NCBI GenBank assembly: GCA_965250245.1
Contig: OZ252296.1
Coordinates: 4,774,001-4,838,000 of the forward strand
Direction: 5' to 3'
Length of the DNA stretch: 64,000 nt
Origin: JABDIP01 sp965250245
GTDB lineage: Bacteria > Pseudomonadota > Alphaproteobacteria > DSM-16000 > Inquilinaceae
Shown: positions 23,992 to 33,245 of the stretch, in pieces
Numbering within the stretch: position 1 is the stretch's first letter
Layout: the number at the start of each line of letters is the position of its first letter
The notes under the pieces: generated by a model
Told to the model about the DNA's origin: nothing
The model's database searches: none
The model's input: the letters and a program-made list of their open reading frames with translations, nothing else
Made by a program: the position numbers and the translations under genes

Positions 23992-25047
23992 ATGGCCGAA
24001 ATCCGGCTTCAGAACGTCTGTAAACGTTGGGGTAGTTTCGTCGGCGTCGACAATTTCGACCTGACCATCGCCGATCGCGAATTCCTGGTCCTGCTCGGCC
24101 CGTCGGGCTGCGGCAAGACCACCACCATGCGCATGATCGCCGGTCTGGAAGACCCGTCCGACGGCGAGATCAAGATCGGCGAGCGCGTGGTCAACGAGCT
24201 CGATCCCAAGGATCGCGACGTGGCGATGGTGTTCCAGAGCTACGGGCTCTATCCGAACATGAACGTCTACGACAACATCCGCTTCCCGCTGAAGGTGCGG
24301 AAGGTGCCGCAATCCGATCATGACGACCGCGTTATGCGGGCGGCGGAGATGGTCGAGCTGACCGAATTCCTGCACCGCAAGCCGGCGGAGCTGTCCGGCG
24401 GCCAGCGCCAGCGCGTCGCCCTGGCCCGCGCCATCGTGCGCCAGCCGACCGTGTTCCTGATGGACGAGCCGCTGTCCAACCTGGACGCCAAGCTGCGCGT
24501 CTCCACCCGGGCCCAGATCAAGAACCTGCAGCACGAGCTGAAGGTCACCACGATCTACGTCACCCACGACCAGATCGAGGCCATGACCCTGGCCCACCGG
24601 GTGGTGGTGATGAACAAAGGCATCATCCAGCAGGTCGGCACCCCGACCGAGATCTACGACCGCCCAGCCAACACCTTCGTTGCCGGCTTCATCGGGTCCC
24701 CGGCCATGAACCTGCTGGATGGCGAGCTGGCGGACGGTGTGTTCACCGCCGACCAGGTCCGCATCGAGGGGCTGGGCAACGGCCATTCCGGCCCGGTGAC
24801 TCTCGGCTACCGCGCCGAGGACGCGCAGGTGGCGGCGAATGGCAGCGCCCAGATCACCGCGCCGATCTACTCCGTGGAGCTTCTGGGAGAGGCGACCATG
24901 GTCACCGTGCGCGCCGGCGGCGCTCTGACGTCGGTCAAGGCCGACAAGGAATACCGGGCGGAGATCGGCGACGGGGTCGGCTTCGAGATCCGCCCGGAGA
25001 TCTGCCATCTGTTCGACCGGTCGACCGGGGCGCGCATCGCCGCGTAG
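23992..25047 (+). CDS. CUT1-type ABC importer ATP-binding protein (MalK/UgpC-like), system 1
   Basis: 351 residues from ATG 23992 with GGGGGGAG at 23982. Walker A GPSGCGKTT (36-44), Q-loop VFQSYGLYPNM, signature LSGGQRQRVALARA, Walker B VFLMDEPLSNLD and H-loop VTHDQ are all intact. The C-terminal 120 residues form the MalK-type OB-fold regulatory domain. It energises the permeases encoded at 26399 and 27421. First gene of the rightward arm. Confidence 0.95.
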   Translation: MAEIRLQNVCKRWGSFVGVDNFDLTIADREFLVLLGPSGCGKTTTMRMIAGLEDPSDGEIKIGERVVNELDPKDRDVAMVFQSYGLYPNMNVYDNIRFPLKVRKVPQSDHDDRVMRAAEMVELTEFLHRKPAELSGGQRQRVALARAIVRQPTVFLMDEPLSNLDAKLRVSTRAQIKNLQHELKVTTIYVTHDQIEAMTLAHRVVVMNKGIIQQVGTPTEIYDRPANTFVAGFIGSPAMNLLDGELADGVFTADQVRIEGLGNGHSGPVTLGYRAEDAQVAANGSAQITAPIYSVELLGEATMVTVRAGGALTSVKADKEYRAEIGDGVGFEIRPEICHLFDRSTGARIAA

Positions 25048-25119
25048 AGGGGGCAGGAGAGCATTGCGGCGACGGCGGACGCGCCGTTGCCGGATAACGG
25101 TAACAGGGAGATAAGAGCA

Positions 25120-26334
25120 ATGAATCTCAAGACCATCGCACTGGCCGGCGCAATGATGCTGGTCCCGTCGGCGGCCGTCGCCGATTGCGCGTTCCAGAAC
25201 GACGTGCCGGTGAAGTCGCTCACCGCCGGCTTCGAGGCCTGGAAGGCCGTCACCGACGCCATGGCCGAATGCGGCAACGTCCAGGTCGAGCTTGACCAGG
25301 AATTCCGCCTCAAACAGCCGTCGGCCTTCGCCACGAATCCCGCGCTCTATCAGATCGGCGGCGTGTCCAACGGGACGATGGTGCCGCTTCTGAACGAGGG
25401 AACCATTCGCCCGCTCGACGATCTGGTGGCGCAATACGGCCAGAACCTGACGCCGAACCAGTTGATCAAGGTTGACGGCCAGATCATGGCGATCGCCATG
25501 ATGGTCAATACCCAGCACCTGATGTACCGGCAGGACATTCTGGACGATCTCGGGATCGCCGTGCCGACCACCTATGACGAGGTGCTGGCCGCCGCGGAGA
25601 CCATCAGCCAAGCCGGCGTCGTCGAGTATCCGCTCGGCGGCACCTACAAGACCGGTTGGAACCTCGGCGAGGAATTCATCAACATGTATCTCGGCTTCGG
25701 CGGCGAGTTCTTCGCCGACGACAGCACGCCGACCATCAACAACGCCACCGGCATCTCGGCGCTGGAGATGATGAAGCGGCTGACCGAGTACATGGATCCG
25801 GAATACCTCGTTTCCGATTCCACCTACGTCCAGCAACAGTTCCAGCAGGGCAAGATCGCCATCGCCAATCTGTGGGCCAGCCGCGCCGGCGCCATGGACG
25901 ATGCGGCCGAGAGCCAGGTCGTCGGCCAGGTGACCATGGCCTCGGCGCCGGCAGCGGTCGCCGGCGGCCGGCCGGCCTCCACCCTGTGGTGGGACGGCAT
26001 CGTCATCGCCCGGAACATCTCCGACGAAGAAGCGGCGGCCGCGTTCCGCGTCGCCATGGAAGGCATGGACCGGGACATGGTCCAGGAGAACAACGACGTC
26101 GCGGTCTGGCTGATTGACGGCTTCACGCCGGGGCGCCTGTCCCAGGGCGCCATGGATACCGCCATGAACGGTGCGGTGCCCTATGCCGCCAGCTCGCAGA
26201 TGGGGCTGATGCACACCGCGCTCGGCAACAACGTCGCCGACTTCCTGACCGGTGCGAAGGACGCCGCGACGACGCTGGCCGACATCGAGGCCGAGTACCT
26301 GACCGCCGCCGGCGAGGCCGGGCTGGTCCAATAA
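25120..26334 (+). CDS. ABC importer solute-binding protein, system 1
   Basis: 404 residues from ATG 25120 with AGGGAG at 25105. A Sec signal peptide (about residues 1-22) ends before ADCAFQNDV. The mature part has the family-1 binding-protein layout: an early YQIGGVSNGTM region, MVNTQHLMYRQDILDDLGI with the hinge, and FQQGKIAIANLWASRAG. Two cysteines lie near residues 24 and 58 and may form a disulfide. It captures the substrate in the periplasm for the downstream permeases. Specificity cannot be read; CUT1 systems usually take di- or oligosaccharides or polyol derivatives. Confidence 0.93.
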   Translation: MNLKTIALAGAMMLVPSAAVADCAFQNDVPVKSLTAGFEAWKAVTDAMAECGNVQVELDQEFRLKQPSAFATNPALYQIGGVSNGTMVPLLNEGTIRPLDDLVAQYGQNLTPNQLIKVDGQIMAIAMMVNTQHLMYRQDILDDLGIAVPTTYDEVLAAAETISQAGVVEYPLGGTYKTGWNLGEEFINMYLGFGGEFFADDSTPTINNATGISALEMMKRLTEYMDPEYLVSDSTYVQQQFQQGKIAIANLWASRAGAMDDAAESQVVGQVTMASAPAAVAGGRPASTLWWDGIVIARNISDEEAAAAFRVAMEGMDRDMVQENNDVAVWLIDGFTPGRLSQGAMDTAMNGAVPYAASSQMGLMHTALGNNVADFLTGAKDAATTLADIEAEYLTAAGEAGLVQ

Positions 26335-26398
26335 AAACGGATGATCCCGGAGGGCCGCCCGGCCCTCCGGCTCCGCACCGAAGACAGGGGAGGGACAC

Positions 26399-27424
26399 AT
26401 GAAGTTCAAGACGTTCGCGGCGTTTGTCGGCCCGTCTCTCTTCCTCATGTTCCTGTTCATCGCGGCGCCGCTGGTCAGCGTCTTCGCGCAGAGCTTCTAC
26501 GTCACCCAGCAACAGTTCGAATCCGTCGAGGTGGAGACCTGCACGCCCGGCTTCGCGGCGCAGATCTGCACGACCGAGACCAAGACCCGGCCGATCCTCG
26601 ACGAGAACGGCGAGGTTATAACCGAGACCAAATTCGTCGGACTGCAGAGTTTCTTAAACGTGCTGCAACCGGACCGCGCACTGGCCGCGCTGGCCTCCGG
26701 CAGCATCTCGGAATTGCTTACCATCGACTTCTGGAAGGCGCTGCGCTTCACGCTGACCTTCACCATGATCACTCTGCCGCTGGCCATCGGCATGGGCCTT
26801 GCGATCGCAGTGGTGGTGAACAATACCGTGCGCGCGATCCGCGGTCCGGTGATCTTCGTCTCATTGCTGCCTTTCATCATCACGCCCGTCATCGGGGCGC
26901 TGGCGATCCGCTGGCTGTTCATCGGCGACGGCATCCTAACCGCCTTCCTGGAATGGTGGCTGAGCCGCGACATCGCCATGTTCGCCCAGGGCTGGACCAT
27001 CGAGATCCTGATGCTGTTCTACCGGGTCTGGCACGTGGCGCCGTTCGCCTTCGTGATCTTCTATGCCGGGCTGCAGACGGTGAACCAGGACACCCTGGAA
27101 TCGGCGATCATCGACGGCGCCAGCCGGTGGGAGCGACTGCGCTATGTCGTCATCCCGCATCTCATGCCGCTGATCATCTTCATCTCGCTGATCCACCTGA
27201 TGGATGCCTATCGGGTATTCGAGGAGATCGTCGGCTTCTCCAGCCAGGCCCATGTGATCTCGCTGCAATGGCTGACCTATGACTTCCTGACGCCGGACGA
27301 CAGCGGCAACCGCTCGATCTCGCGCGCCTCGGCCAGCGCCATGCTGACCATGGTGGGCATCGTGATCTTGCTCTACCCGCTGCTGCTGCGAACCTGGCGC
27401 GACCATCGGAGGGGCAGGCTGTGA
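26399..27424 (+). CDS. ABC importer permease 1, system 1, with a periplasmic insert
   Basis: 341 residues from ATG 26399. After the first membrane helix (about residues 8-30) there is an unusual loop of about 70 residues containing a cysteine pair (CTPGFAAQIC) and DENGEVITETKFVG. Five more helices follow, with the EAA loop at LESAIIDGASRWERLRYVVIPHL, which contacts the ATPase. Ordinary CUT1 MalF-like subunits without a long P2 loop are about 290 residues. It overlaps the next gene by 4 bp. Confidence 0.93.
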   Translation: MKFKTFAAFVGPSLFLMFLFIAAPLVSVFAQSFYVTQQQFESVEVETCTPGFAAQICTTETKTRPILDENGEVITETKFVGLQSFLNVLQPDRALAALASGSISELLTIDFWKALRFTLTFTMITLPLAIGMGLAIAVVVNNTVRAIRGPVIFVSLLPFIITPVIGALAIRWLFIGDGILTAFLEWWLSRDIAMFAQGWTIEILMLFYRVWHVAPFAFVIFYAGLQTVNQDTLESAIIDGASRWERLRYVVIPHLMPLIIFISLIHLMDAYRVFEEIVGFSSQAHVISLQWLTYDFLTPDDSGNRSISRASASAMLTMVGIVILLYPLLLRTWRDHRRGRL

Positions 27425-28584
27425 GCGACGTAATCCCAAGGGCCATGCGCCAACCGCTTTCGCTGAAGCTGACCTCGGCCGGGTTCCTCGCCTTCTGGTG
27501 CCTGCTCGCCGCCTTCCCGCTGTTCTGGATCGGGGTGATGAGCTTCAAGGTTCCGGTGGACTCCTTCGCCTCGAACCCGTTCGCGGTAATCTTCGGGCCG
27601 GAAACCCGGGCCGCCGGCAAGGGCCTGTCGGTGCTCGACATCATTGTCGGCATCGCGGCGCTCTGGTTCACCGTGCGCCTTGCGGTGCGCTGGCTGCCGG
27701 GGGTGGTGGCGCGCTATTCGCCCTTCGGGCAGATCTGGTTCGGCTGGATCGCCGGCTCGCTGCTGTTCGGCTTCGTGTTCATCGTCATCTTCTTCGGGGC
27801 GCTGCCGCCGATCCTCAACGGGCTGAATTCGATCCTGGGGCCGCTCGGCAGTCCGATCATCGGGCTGACGACCGAGCACTACCAGGCGGTCTGGGTCGAC
27901 AACGAGTTCTATCGGAACTTCATCAACTCGCTGATCGTCACCGCCGGCGTCGTCACCATTTCGCTGACGGTTGGCACGCTGGCCGGATACGGCCTCGCCC
28001 GCTCCGGCTCACAACTCGCCTTCTGGCTGCTGGTGATCGCGCTGGTGTTCCGCGCACTGCCGCATTCGGTGCTGGTCGCCGGCTACCTGCCGCCCTTCAT
28101 CAACTCCGCGGAGATCCTGCGGCCGATCCTGGGCGACGCGGCGCCGACGCTCTACGGCAAGCCCTGGGCGGTGATCGCGGTGCTGGTCTCGATCAACCAG
28201 CCCTTCACGATCTGGATGCTGCGCTCCTTCTTCCAGAACATCCCGATGGATCTGGACGAGGCCGCCCGGGTCGACGGCTGCACCCATTTCCAGGCCTTCC
28301 GCTGGGTGATCATGCCGGTGATGTGGCCGGGGGTGATCACCACCGGGCTGTTCAGCTTCCTGCTGGCCTATAATGACTTCCTGGTGACCTCGCTGCTGCT
28401 GGACGCGCAGAACCAGACCATGGTTCCGGCCATCGCCGGCTACTTCAACCGCGAGACCACCACCACCGACCAGGTCGAGGCGGTGGCGGCGGCGGTGTCG
28501 ATCACCGCACCCTTGTTCCTGCTGGTGATGGTGTTCCAGCGCCAGATCGTCTCCGGCCTGACCGCCGGCGCGGTGAAGGGCTAG
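27421..28584 (+). CDS. ABC importer permease 2, system 1, with extra helices
   Basis: 387 residues from GTG 27421; the GTGA overlap with the preceding stop signals coupled translation. The EAA loop is LDEAARVDGCTHFQAFRWVIMP. Ordinary MalG-like subunits are about 280 residues. Here about 100 residues are added between the first helix and the core, containing two further hydrophobic segments (LDIIVGIAALWFTVRLAV and WIAGSLLFGFVFIVIFFGAL). The protein therefore probably has eight helices. The insert matches the enlarged periplasmic part of its partner. Confidence 0.93.
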   Translation: MSDVIPRAMRQPLSLKLTSAGFLAFWCLLAAFPLFWIGVMSFKVPVDSFASNPFAVIFGPETRAAGKGLSVLDIIVGIAALWFTVRLAVRWLPGVVARYSPFGQIWFGWIAGSLLFGFVFIVIFFGALPPILNGLNSILGPLGSPIIGLTTEHYQAVWVDNEFYRNFINSLIVTAGVVTISLTVGTLAGYGLARSGSQLAFWLLVIALVFRALPHSVLVAGYLPPFINSAEILRPILGDAAPTLYGKPWAVIAVLVSINQPFTIWMLRSFFQNIPMDLDEAARVDGCTHFQAFRWVIMPVMWPGVITTGLFSFLLAYNDFLVTSLLLDAQNQTMVPAIAGYFNRETTTTDQVEAVAAAVSITAPLFLLVMVFQRQIVSGLTAGAVKG

Positions 28585-28589
28585 CGTCG

Positions 28590-29138
28590 ATGAAAGGATC
28601 CCGGCCCGAACAGGCGGCGCTCACCCGCGACAACGACCTCTCCAAGACCGGGGAGACGCGGGCCGTCATCGAGGGCATGGTCGACGGGCTGAACGATCAT
28701 GAGATCGACGGCATGGAGGCGTTCTTCGCCGCCGGATTCCGCTGGATGGGCAATGCCGGCTGCGGCACCAAGAAGGGCCTGAAGGAATTCCAGGACAACT
28801 GGCAGAGGCCGTTCCAGGCCGCGTTCACCAACAAGGTCTGCATCGACGAGGCGCGCCTCTACCAGGGCGAATGGGGGGCCTGCTTCGGCGCCCAGCACGC
28901 GGTGCATTCCGGGGAGTTCATGGGCATCCCGCCCACCGGCAAGCGGGTCGAGATCCGCTACATGGACTTCTGGAAGGTGGTCGACGGCAAAATCGTCGAC
29001 AACTGGGTAATGGTCGATTTCCCCCATGTGATGCGCCAGCTTGGCGTCGACCCGTTCGGCGGCCATGGCTGGGAAAACTATGACGAGGGGCGCGCGACCC
29101 CGCCGCGCCCGGATACCAAGGTTCGGGCCGCGGAATAA
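28590..29138 (+). CDS. SnoaL/NTF2-like small protein
   Basis: 182 residues from ATG 28590, 5 bp after the permease stop. One SnoaL-like domain is visible: VIEGMVDGLNDHEIDGMEAFFA at the N-terminus, GMPPTGK-type loop as GIPPTGKRVEIRYMDFWKVV, and DGKIVDNWVMVDFPHVM. The conserved loop GxPPTGK is common in ester-cyclase-like SnoaL proteins. It may bind or isomerise a pathway intermediate. It is in the same operon as the importer and the dehydrogenase that follows. Confidence 0.85.
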   Translation: MKGSRPEQAALTRDNDLSKTGETRAVIEGMVDGLNDHEIDGMEAFFAAGFRWMGNAGCGTKKGLKEFQDNWQRPFQAAFTNKVCIDEARLYQGEWGACFGAQHAVHSGEFMGIPPTGKRVEIRYMDFWKVVDGKIVDNWVMVDFPHVMRQLGVDPFGGHGWENYDEGRATPPRPDTKVRAAE

Positions 29139-29159
29139 CCGTCGGGAATCGGTGCAGAG

Positions 29160-30485
29160 ATGGCGAGATATCTGAAAGACGGCAAGGATGTCGACGAGGC
29201 CGCGGCGATCGATGCCACGGTGCGGTCGGTGGTCGAAACCGCGCTGGCCGATATCGAGGCGCGCGGCGACACCGCGGTCCGCGAGATGTCGGTCAAGTTC
29301 GACCAGTGGGACCGCGACGACTACCGGCTGAGCTCCGAGGAGATCGAGGCCTGCGTCGCACAGCTGAGCGCGGAGGAGATCGAGGACATCCGCTTCGCCC
29401 AGAAGCAGGTGCGCAACTTCGCCGAGATCCAACTCGCCTCCATTCGGCCGGTGGAGGAGGAGACACTTCCCGGCGTCATCCTCGGCCACAAGCACATCCC
29501 GATGAACTCGGTCGGCTGCTACGTGCCGGGCGGCAAATATCCGCTGCTGGCCTCCGCGCATATGTCCGTCCTCACCGCCAAGGTCGCCGGCGTGAAGCGT
29601 GTCATGACCTGCGCCCCGCCATTCGAAGGCAGGCCGGCGCCGGCGATCGTCGCCGCGCAGCATTTGGCCGGCGCCGACGAGATCTACGTGCTGGGCGGTA
29701 TCCAGGCGATCGGTGCCATGGCCATCGGGACGGGCTCGATCGGTGCCGTCGACATGCTGGTCGGACCGGGCAATGCCTTTGTCGCCGAAGCCAAGCGCCA
29801 GCTCTACGGCCGGGTCGGCATCGACCTGTTTGCCGGACCGACCGAAACCCTGGTGATCGCCGACGAGACCGTCGATGGCGAGATCTGCGCCGTCGACCTG
29901 CTGGGCCAAGCCGAGCACGGGCCGAATTCTCCGGCAGTCCTCCTCACGACGTCCGAGAAACTGGCCCTCGATACCATGGAGCAGGTCGAGCGTTTGCTGG
30001 ACCAGATGCCGACCGGCGCCATCGCCCGCCAGGCCTGGGACGAATACGGCCAGGTTATCGTTGCCGACGACTACGATGACATGCTGGCCAAGGCCGACGA
30101 GATCGCCTCGGAGCATGTCCAGGTGATGACCGGCCGGGACGACTGGTTCCTGGACAACATGACCAATTACGGCGCCCTGTTCCTCGGCCCCCGCACCAAT
30201 GTTTCCTATGGCGACAAGGTGATCGGCACCAACCACACCCTGCCGACGCGCAAGGCCGCGCGCTACACCGGCGGGCTATGGGTCGGCAAGTTCCTGAAGA
30301 CCTGCACCTATCAGAAGGTGCTGACCGATGAGGCCAGCGCCATGGTCGGCGAATACTGTTCGCGGCTGTGCATGCTGGAGGGCTTCGCCGGCCATGCCGA
30401 GCAGGCCAATATCCGGGTCCGCCGCTATGGCGGCCGCAACGTTCCGCCCTATTCCGCCGCCGAACGGCTCAAGGCGGAGGCGTGA
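29160..30485 (+). CDS. Histidinol-dehydrogenase-family alcohol dehydrogenase (HpsN-like candidate)
   Basis: 441 residues from ATG 29160. All HisD catalytic positions are present: zinc ligands Q250 and H253 in LLGQAEHGP, D352 in GDKVIGTNH and H412 in FAGHAEQ, and the catalytic pair E318-H319. HisD oxidises an alcohol to an acid in two NAD steps. This gene is not with his genes; it sits in a transport operon, as HisD paralogues such as sulfopropanediol dehydrogenase HpsN do. It likely converts a substrate alcohol to a carboxylate. The sulfonate option is an inference, not shown by the sequence. Confidence 0.88.
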   Translation: MARYLKDGKDVDEAAAIDATVRSVVETALADIEARGDTAVREMSVKFDQWDRDDYRLSSEEIEACVAQLSAEEIEDIRFAQKQVRNFAEIQLASIRPVEEETLPGVILGHKHIPMNSVGCYVPGGKYPLLASAHMSVLTAKVAGVKRVMTCAPPFEGRPAPAIVAAQHLAGADEIYVLGGIQAIGAMAIGTGSIGAVDMLVGPGNAFVAEAKRQLYGRVGIDLFAGPTETLVIADETVDGEICAVDLLGQAEHGPNSPAVLLTTSEKLALDTMEQVERLLDQMPTGAIARQAWDEYGQVIVADDYDDMLAKADEIASEHVQVMTGRDDWFLDNMTNYGALFLGPRTNVSYGDKVIGTNHTLPTRKAARYTGGLWVGKFLKTCTYQKVLTDEASAMVGEYCSRLCMLEGFAGHAEQANIRVRRYGGRNVPPYSAAERLKAEA

Positions 30486-31249
30486 TGGCACCACCGCAGA
30501 CTCCGTCCTTCCGGCTGGATAACCGCCGGGCGCTGGTCACCGGCGCCGGGCGCGGGCTCGGCTTTGCCATGGCGTCGGCCCTGGCGGAGGCGGGCGCGCA
30601 TGTCGTGCTGACGGCCCGAACGCAGTCCCAGGTGGAGGACGCCGCCGCATCGATCCGCGAGGCCGGCTTCAGCGCCGAGGCGGCAGCGGTGGACGTCACC
30701 GACCGATCCGCCTTTGCGGCGCTGATCGAGCGCACGGGGCCGTTCCACGCCTTCGTCAACAATGCCGGCACCAACACTCCGCAGCACCTCTTCGACATCA
30801 CCGAGGAGGACTACGACACGATCGCCGATCTCAACATCAAGGCGGCGCTGTTCTGCGCCCAGGCGGTGGCGAAGCAGATGGTCGAGTCCGGAACCGCCGG
30901 CTCGATCATCAACATCTCCTCGCAGATGGGCCATGTCGGCGGGCCGAAGCGGTCGGTCTATTGCGCCACCAAGTTCGCCGTCGAGGGCTTCACCAAGAGC
31001 ATGGCGCTGGAACTGGCGCCGCACGGCATCCGCGTCAACACGATCTGCCCCACCTTCGTGCTGACGGAGCTGACCCAGGTCACCTTCGACGACCCGGAGA
31101 TGCGGGCGGTGATAGAGGACAAGATCGCGCTGGGCCGTGTCGGCCAGCTTGAGGATCTGATGGGTCCGGTGGTGTTCCTGGCATCGGACGCCTCAGCGTT
31201 GATGACCGGCTCCGCCCTGATGCTCGACGGCGGATGGACGGCCGCCTGA
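30485..31249 (+). CDS. Short-chain dehydrogenase/reductase
   Basis: 254 residues from ATG 30485, overlapping the previous stop by 1 bp. The cofactor motif TGAGRGLG is at 19-26, NNAG near 92-95, and the catalytic Ser145, Tyr159 and Lys163 (YCATK) are intact. The C-terminal MTGSALMLDGGWTA is typical of classical SDRs. It likely oxidises a secondary alcohol or sugar to a ketone or lactone in the same pathway as the HisD-like enzyme. It overlaps the LacI gene by ATGA. Confidence 0.92.
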   Translation: MAPPQTPSFRLDNRRALVTGAGRGLGFAMASALAEAGAHVVLTARTQSQVEDAAASIREAGFSAEAAAVDVTDRSAFAALIERTGPFHAFVNNAGTNTPQHLFDITEEDYDTIADLNIKAALFCAQAVAKQMVESGTAGSIINISSQMGHVGGPKRSVYCATKFAVEGFTKSMALELAPHGIRVNTICPTFVLTELTQVTFDDPEMRAVIEDKIALGRVGQLEDLMGPVVFLASDASALMTGSALMLDGGWTAA

Positions 31250-32274
31250 TGGGCCGCGAACTCGTCACCTCCCTGGACGTGGCGCGGCTCGCCGGGGTCA
31301 GCCAGTCCGCCGTCAGCCGGGTCTACACGCCGGGTGCCTCGGTCTCCGGCCCGATGCGCGAGAAGGTGCTCTCGGCGGCGCAGGAGCTCGGCTACCGGCC
31401 GAACGTGCTGGCCCGCTCGCTGATCACCGGGCGTAGCCGGATCATCGGGCTGGTCGTCGGCTATTTGGACAACCAGTACTACCCGGTGGCCCTGGAGCGC
31501 CTGTCCAACGCGCTGCAGGAGCGCGGCTACCACGTGCTGGTCTTCATGGCCCGTCAGACCTCCACCGACATGGAGCCTGTGCTGCAGGAGATCCTCGGCT
31601 ACCAGGTCGACGGCATCGTCATGGCCTCGGTCTCGATGTCGTCAGACCTGACCTACCGCTGCGCGGAGGAGGGCATCCCTGTCGTCCTGTTCAACCGGTC
31701 ACAGGATGAGGGCCGCTTTTCCGCCGTAACGTCGGACAACGAGGCCGGCGGCCGGACCGTGGCCGAGTTCCTGATCGCCGGCGGCCATCGGCGCATCGGT
31801 TACATCGCCGGCTGGGAAGGCGCCTCCACCCAGCGCGACCGCGAGGCCGGCTTCCGCGCCGGGCTGGCCAAGGCCGGGCAGGAGCTGCACGCCCGCGAGG
31901 TCGGCGACTACGATTTCGAAGAGGCCAAGGCGGCGACACGGCGCCTATTCGAGCGCGCCGATCCGCCGGATGCCGTCTTCATCGCCAATGACCATATGGC
32001 CATCGCGGCGATGGATGTCCTGCGCCACGAGCTGGGCCTGAAGGTCCCCGAGGACGTGTCCGTGGTCGGCTATGACGACGTGCCGATAGCGGCCTGGCCC
32101 AGCTATGACCTGACCACCTTGCGGCAGCCCACCAACCGCATGGTCGATGCGGTGGTCGAGGCCTTGCTTGCCGGCATCGAGGAGGGCGACACCCAGCCAC
32201 GCCGGGTGGCCTTCGCCGGACCGTTGATGATCCGCGGCTCCGCCCGCATTCCGAAGGGCTACCAGCGCACATGA
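31249..32274 (+). CDS. LacI-family transcriptional repressor
   Basis: 341 residues from ATG 31249 (ATGA overlap). The HTH spans about residues 7-27 (TSLDVARLAGVSQSAVSRVY) with the hinge helix near YRPNVLARSLITG. The C-terminal periplasmic-binding-protein fold has ANDHMAIAAMDVLRHELGL and VVGYDDVPIAAWPSYDLTTL. It should bind the CG-centred sites at 23890-23955 and release them on sensing a pathway sugar or metabolite. It is in the middle of the operon it probably controls. Confidence 0.93.
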   Translation: MGRELVTSLDVARLAGVSQSAVSRVYTPGASVSGPMREKVLSAAQELGYRPNVLARSLITGRSRIIGLVVGYLDNQYYPVALERLSNALQERGYHVLVFMARQTSTDMEPVLQEILGYQVDGIVMASVSMSSDLTYRCAEEGIPVVLFNRSQDEGRFSAVTSDNEAGGRTVAEFLIAGGHRRIGYIAGWEGASTQRDREAGFRAGLAKAGQELHAREVGDYDFEEAKAATRRLFERADPPDAVFIANDHMAIAAMDVLRHELGLKVPEDVSVVGYDDVPIAAWPSYDLTTLRQPTNRMVDAVVEALLAGIEEGDTQPRRVAFAGPLMIRGSARIPKGYQRT

Positions 32275-33245
32275 AGGGCTTCGATCCGAAATACGCCGAC
32301 CCGCCGGATTTCATCCTGGGCATCACCCGGGAAATCTGGGAGGACCGCGGCGTCAAGACGCTGGAGCACCGGTACACCGACGACATCGTCGTGCGCTCGC
32401 CGGCCTCTGTTGTCGTCGGCAACAAGGGCGTGATCGCCGCCACCCTGGCGACCCTGGCCGAATTTCCCGACCGGCAACTGCTCGGCGAGGACGTGATCTG
32501 GTCCGGAGCGCCGGAAGCGCCCCAGGGCTTCCTGTCCTCCCACCGCCTGCTGTGCACCGCGACCCATGAGCATGACGGCGTCTACGGCATGGCGACCGGC
32601 ACCGAGCTGGTCTACCGGGTCATCGCCGACTGCGCCTGCCGCGACGATCAGGTCTACGATGAATGGCTGATCCGCGACCAGGGCGCCATCGTCCGCCAAC
32701 TCGGCCTCGATCCAAGGCAATACGCCGAGGAACGCATCGTCGCGGAAGGCGGCATCGATTCCTGCGTCAGGCCGTTCACGCCGGAGACTGACATCGCCGG
32801 CCCCTATACCGAGCGCGGCAATGACGACCCGACCGGCAGCCGATATGCCGAGCTGCTCACCCGGATCATGGGCGCCGACCTGGCCGCGATCCCCGATGTC
32901 TACGACCGCGCCGCGCATCTGGAACTGCCGGGCGGGGTCACCGGCCACGGGCCGGATGACGCCGACCGGTTCTGGACCGGGCTGCGCGCCTCGTTCCCGG
33001 ACGCCGTCTTCGAGATCCACCACCAGATCGGCCGCCGGGATCCGGACTTCGCGCCCCGCGCAGCGCTGCGCTGGAGCCTGTGGGGCAAGCATGACGGCCG
33101 CGGCGCCTTCGGCGAGCCGACCGGCGCCCAGGTCTACGTCATGGGGCTGAGCCATGCCGAATTCGGCCCCTGGGGTCTCAGGCGCGAATACGTGGTGATC
33201 GACGAAACGGCGATCTGGAAGCAGATCCTGATGCACACCGGGTGA
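32271..33245 (+). CDS. Tandem SnoaL/NTF2-like protein
   Basis: 324 residues from ATG 32271, overlapping the LacI stop by 4 bp. Two NTF2-like halves can be seen: the first around LEHRYTDDIVVRSPASVVVGNKG and VYDEWLIRDQGAIVRQLGL, the second around DVYDRAAHLELPGG and DAVFEIHHQIGRR. It belongs to the same broad family as 22881 and 28590 but is clearly divergent. A ligand-binding or isomerase role is possible. Function unknown. Confidence 0.8.
   Translation: MKGFDPKYADPPDFILGITREIWEDRGVKTLEHRYTDDIVVRSPASVVVGNKGVIAATLATLAEFPDRQLLGEDVIWSGAPEAPQGFLSSHRLLCTATHEHDGVYGMATGTELVYRVIADCACRDDQVYDEWLIRDQGAIVRQLGLDPRQYAEERIVAEGGIDSCVRPFTPETDIAGPYTERGNDDPTGSRYAELLTRIMGADLAAIPDVYDRAAHLELPGGVTGHGPDDADRFWTGLRASFPDAVFEIHHQIGRRDPDFAPRAALRWSLWGKHDGRGAFGEPTGAQVYVMGLSHAEFGPWGLRREYVVIDETAIWKQILMHTG

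Noticed and set aside
23803..26460. Open frame of 885 codons antisense to the ABC ATPase and binding-protein genes
   Set aside because: Same composition artefact. The sense strand encodes well-conserved ABC proteins with ribosome binding sites.
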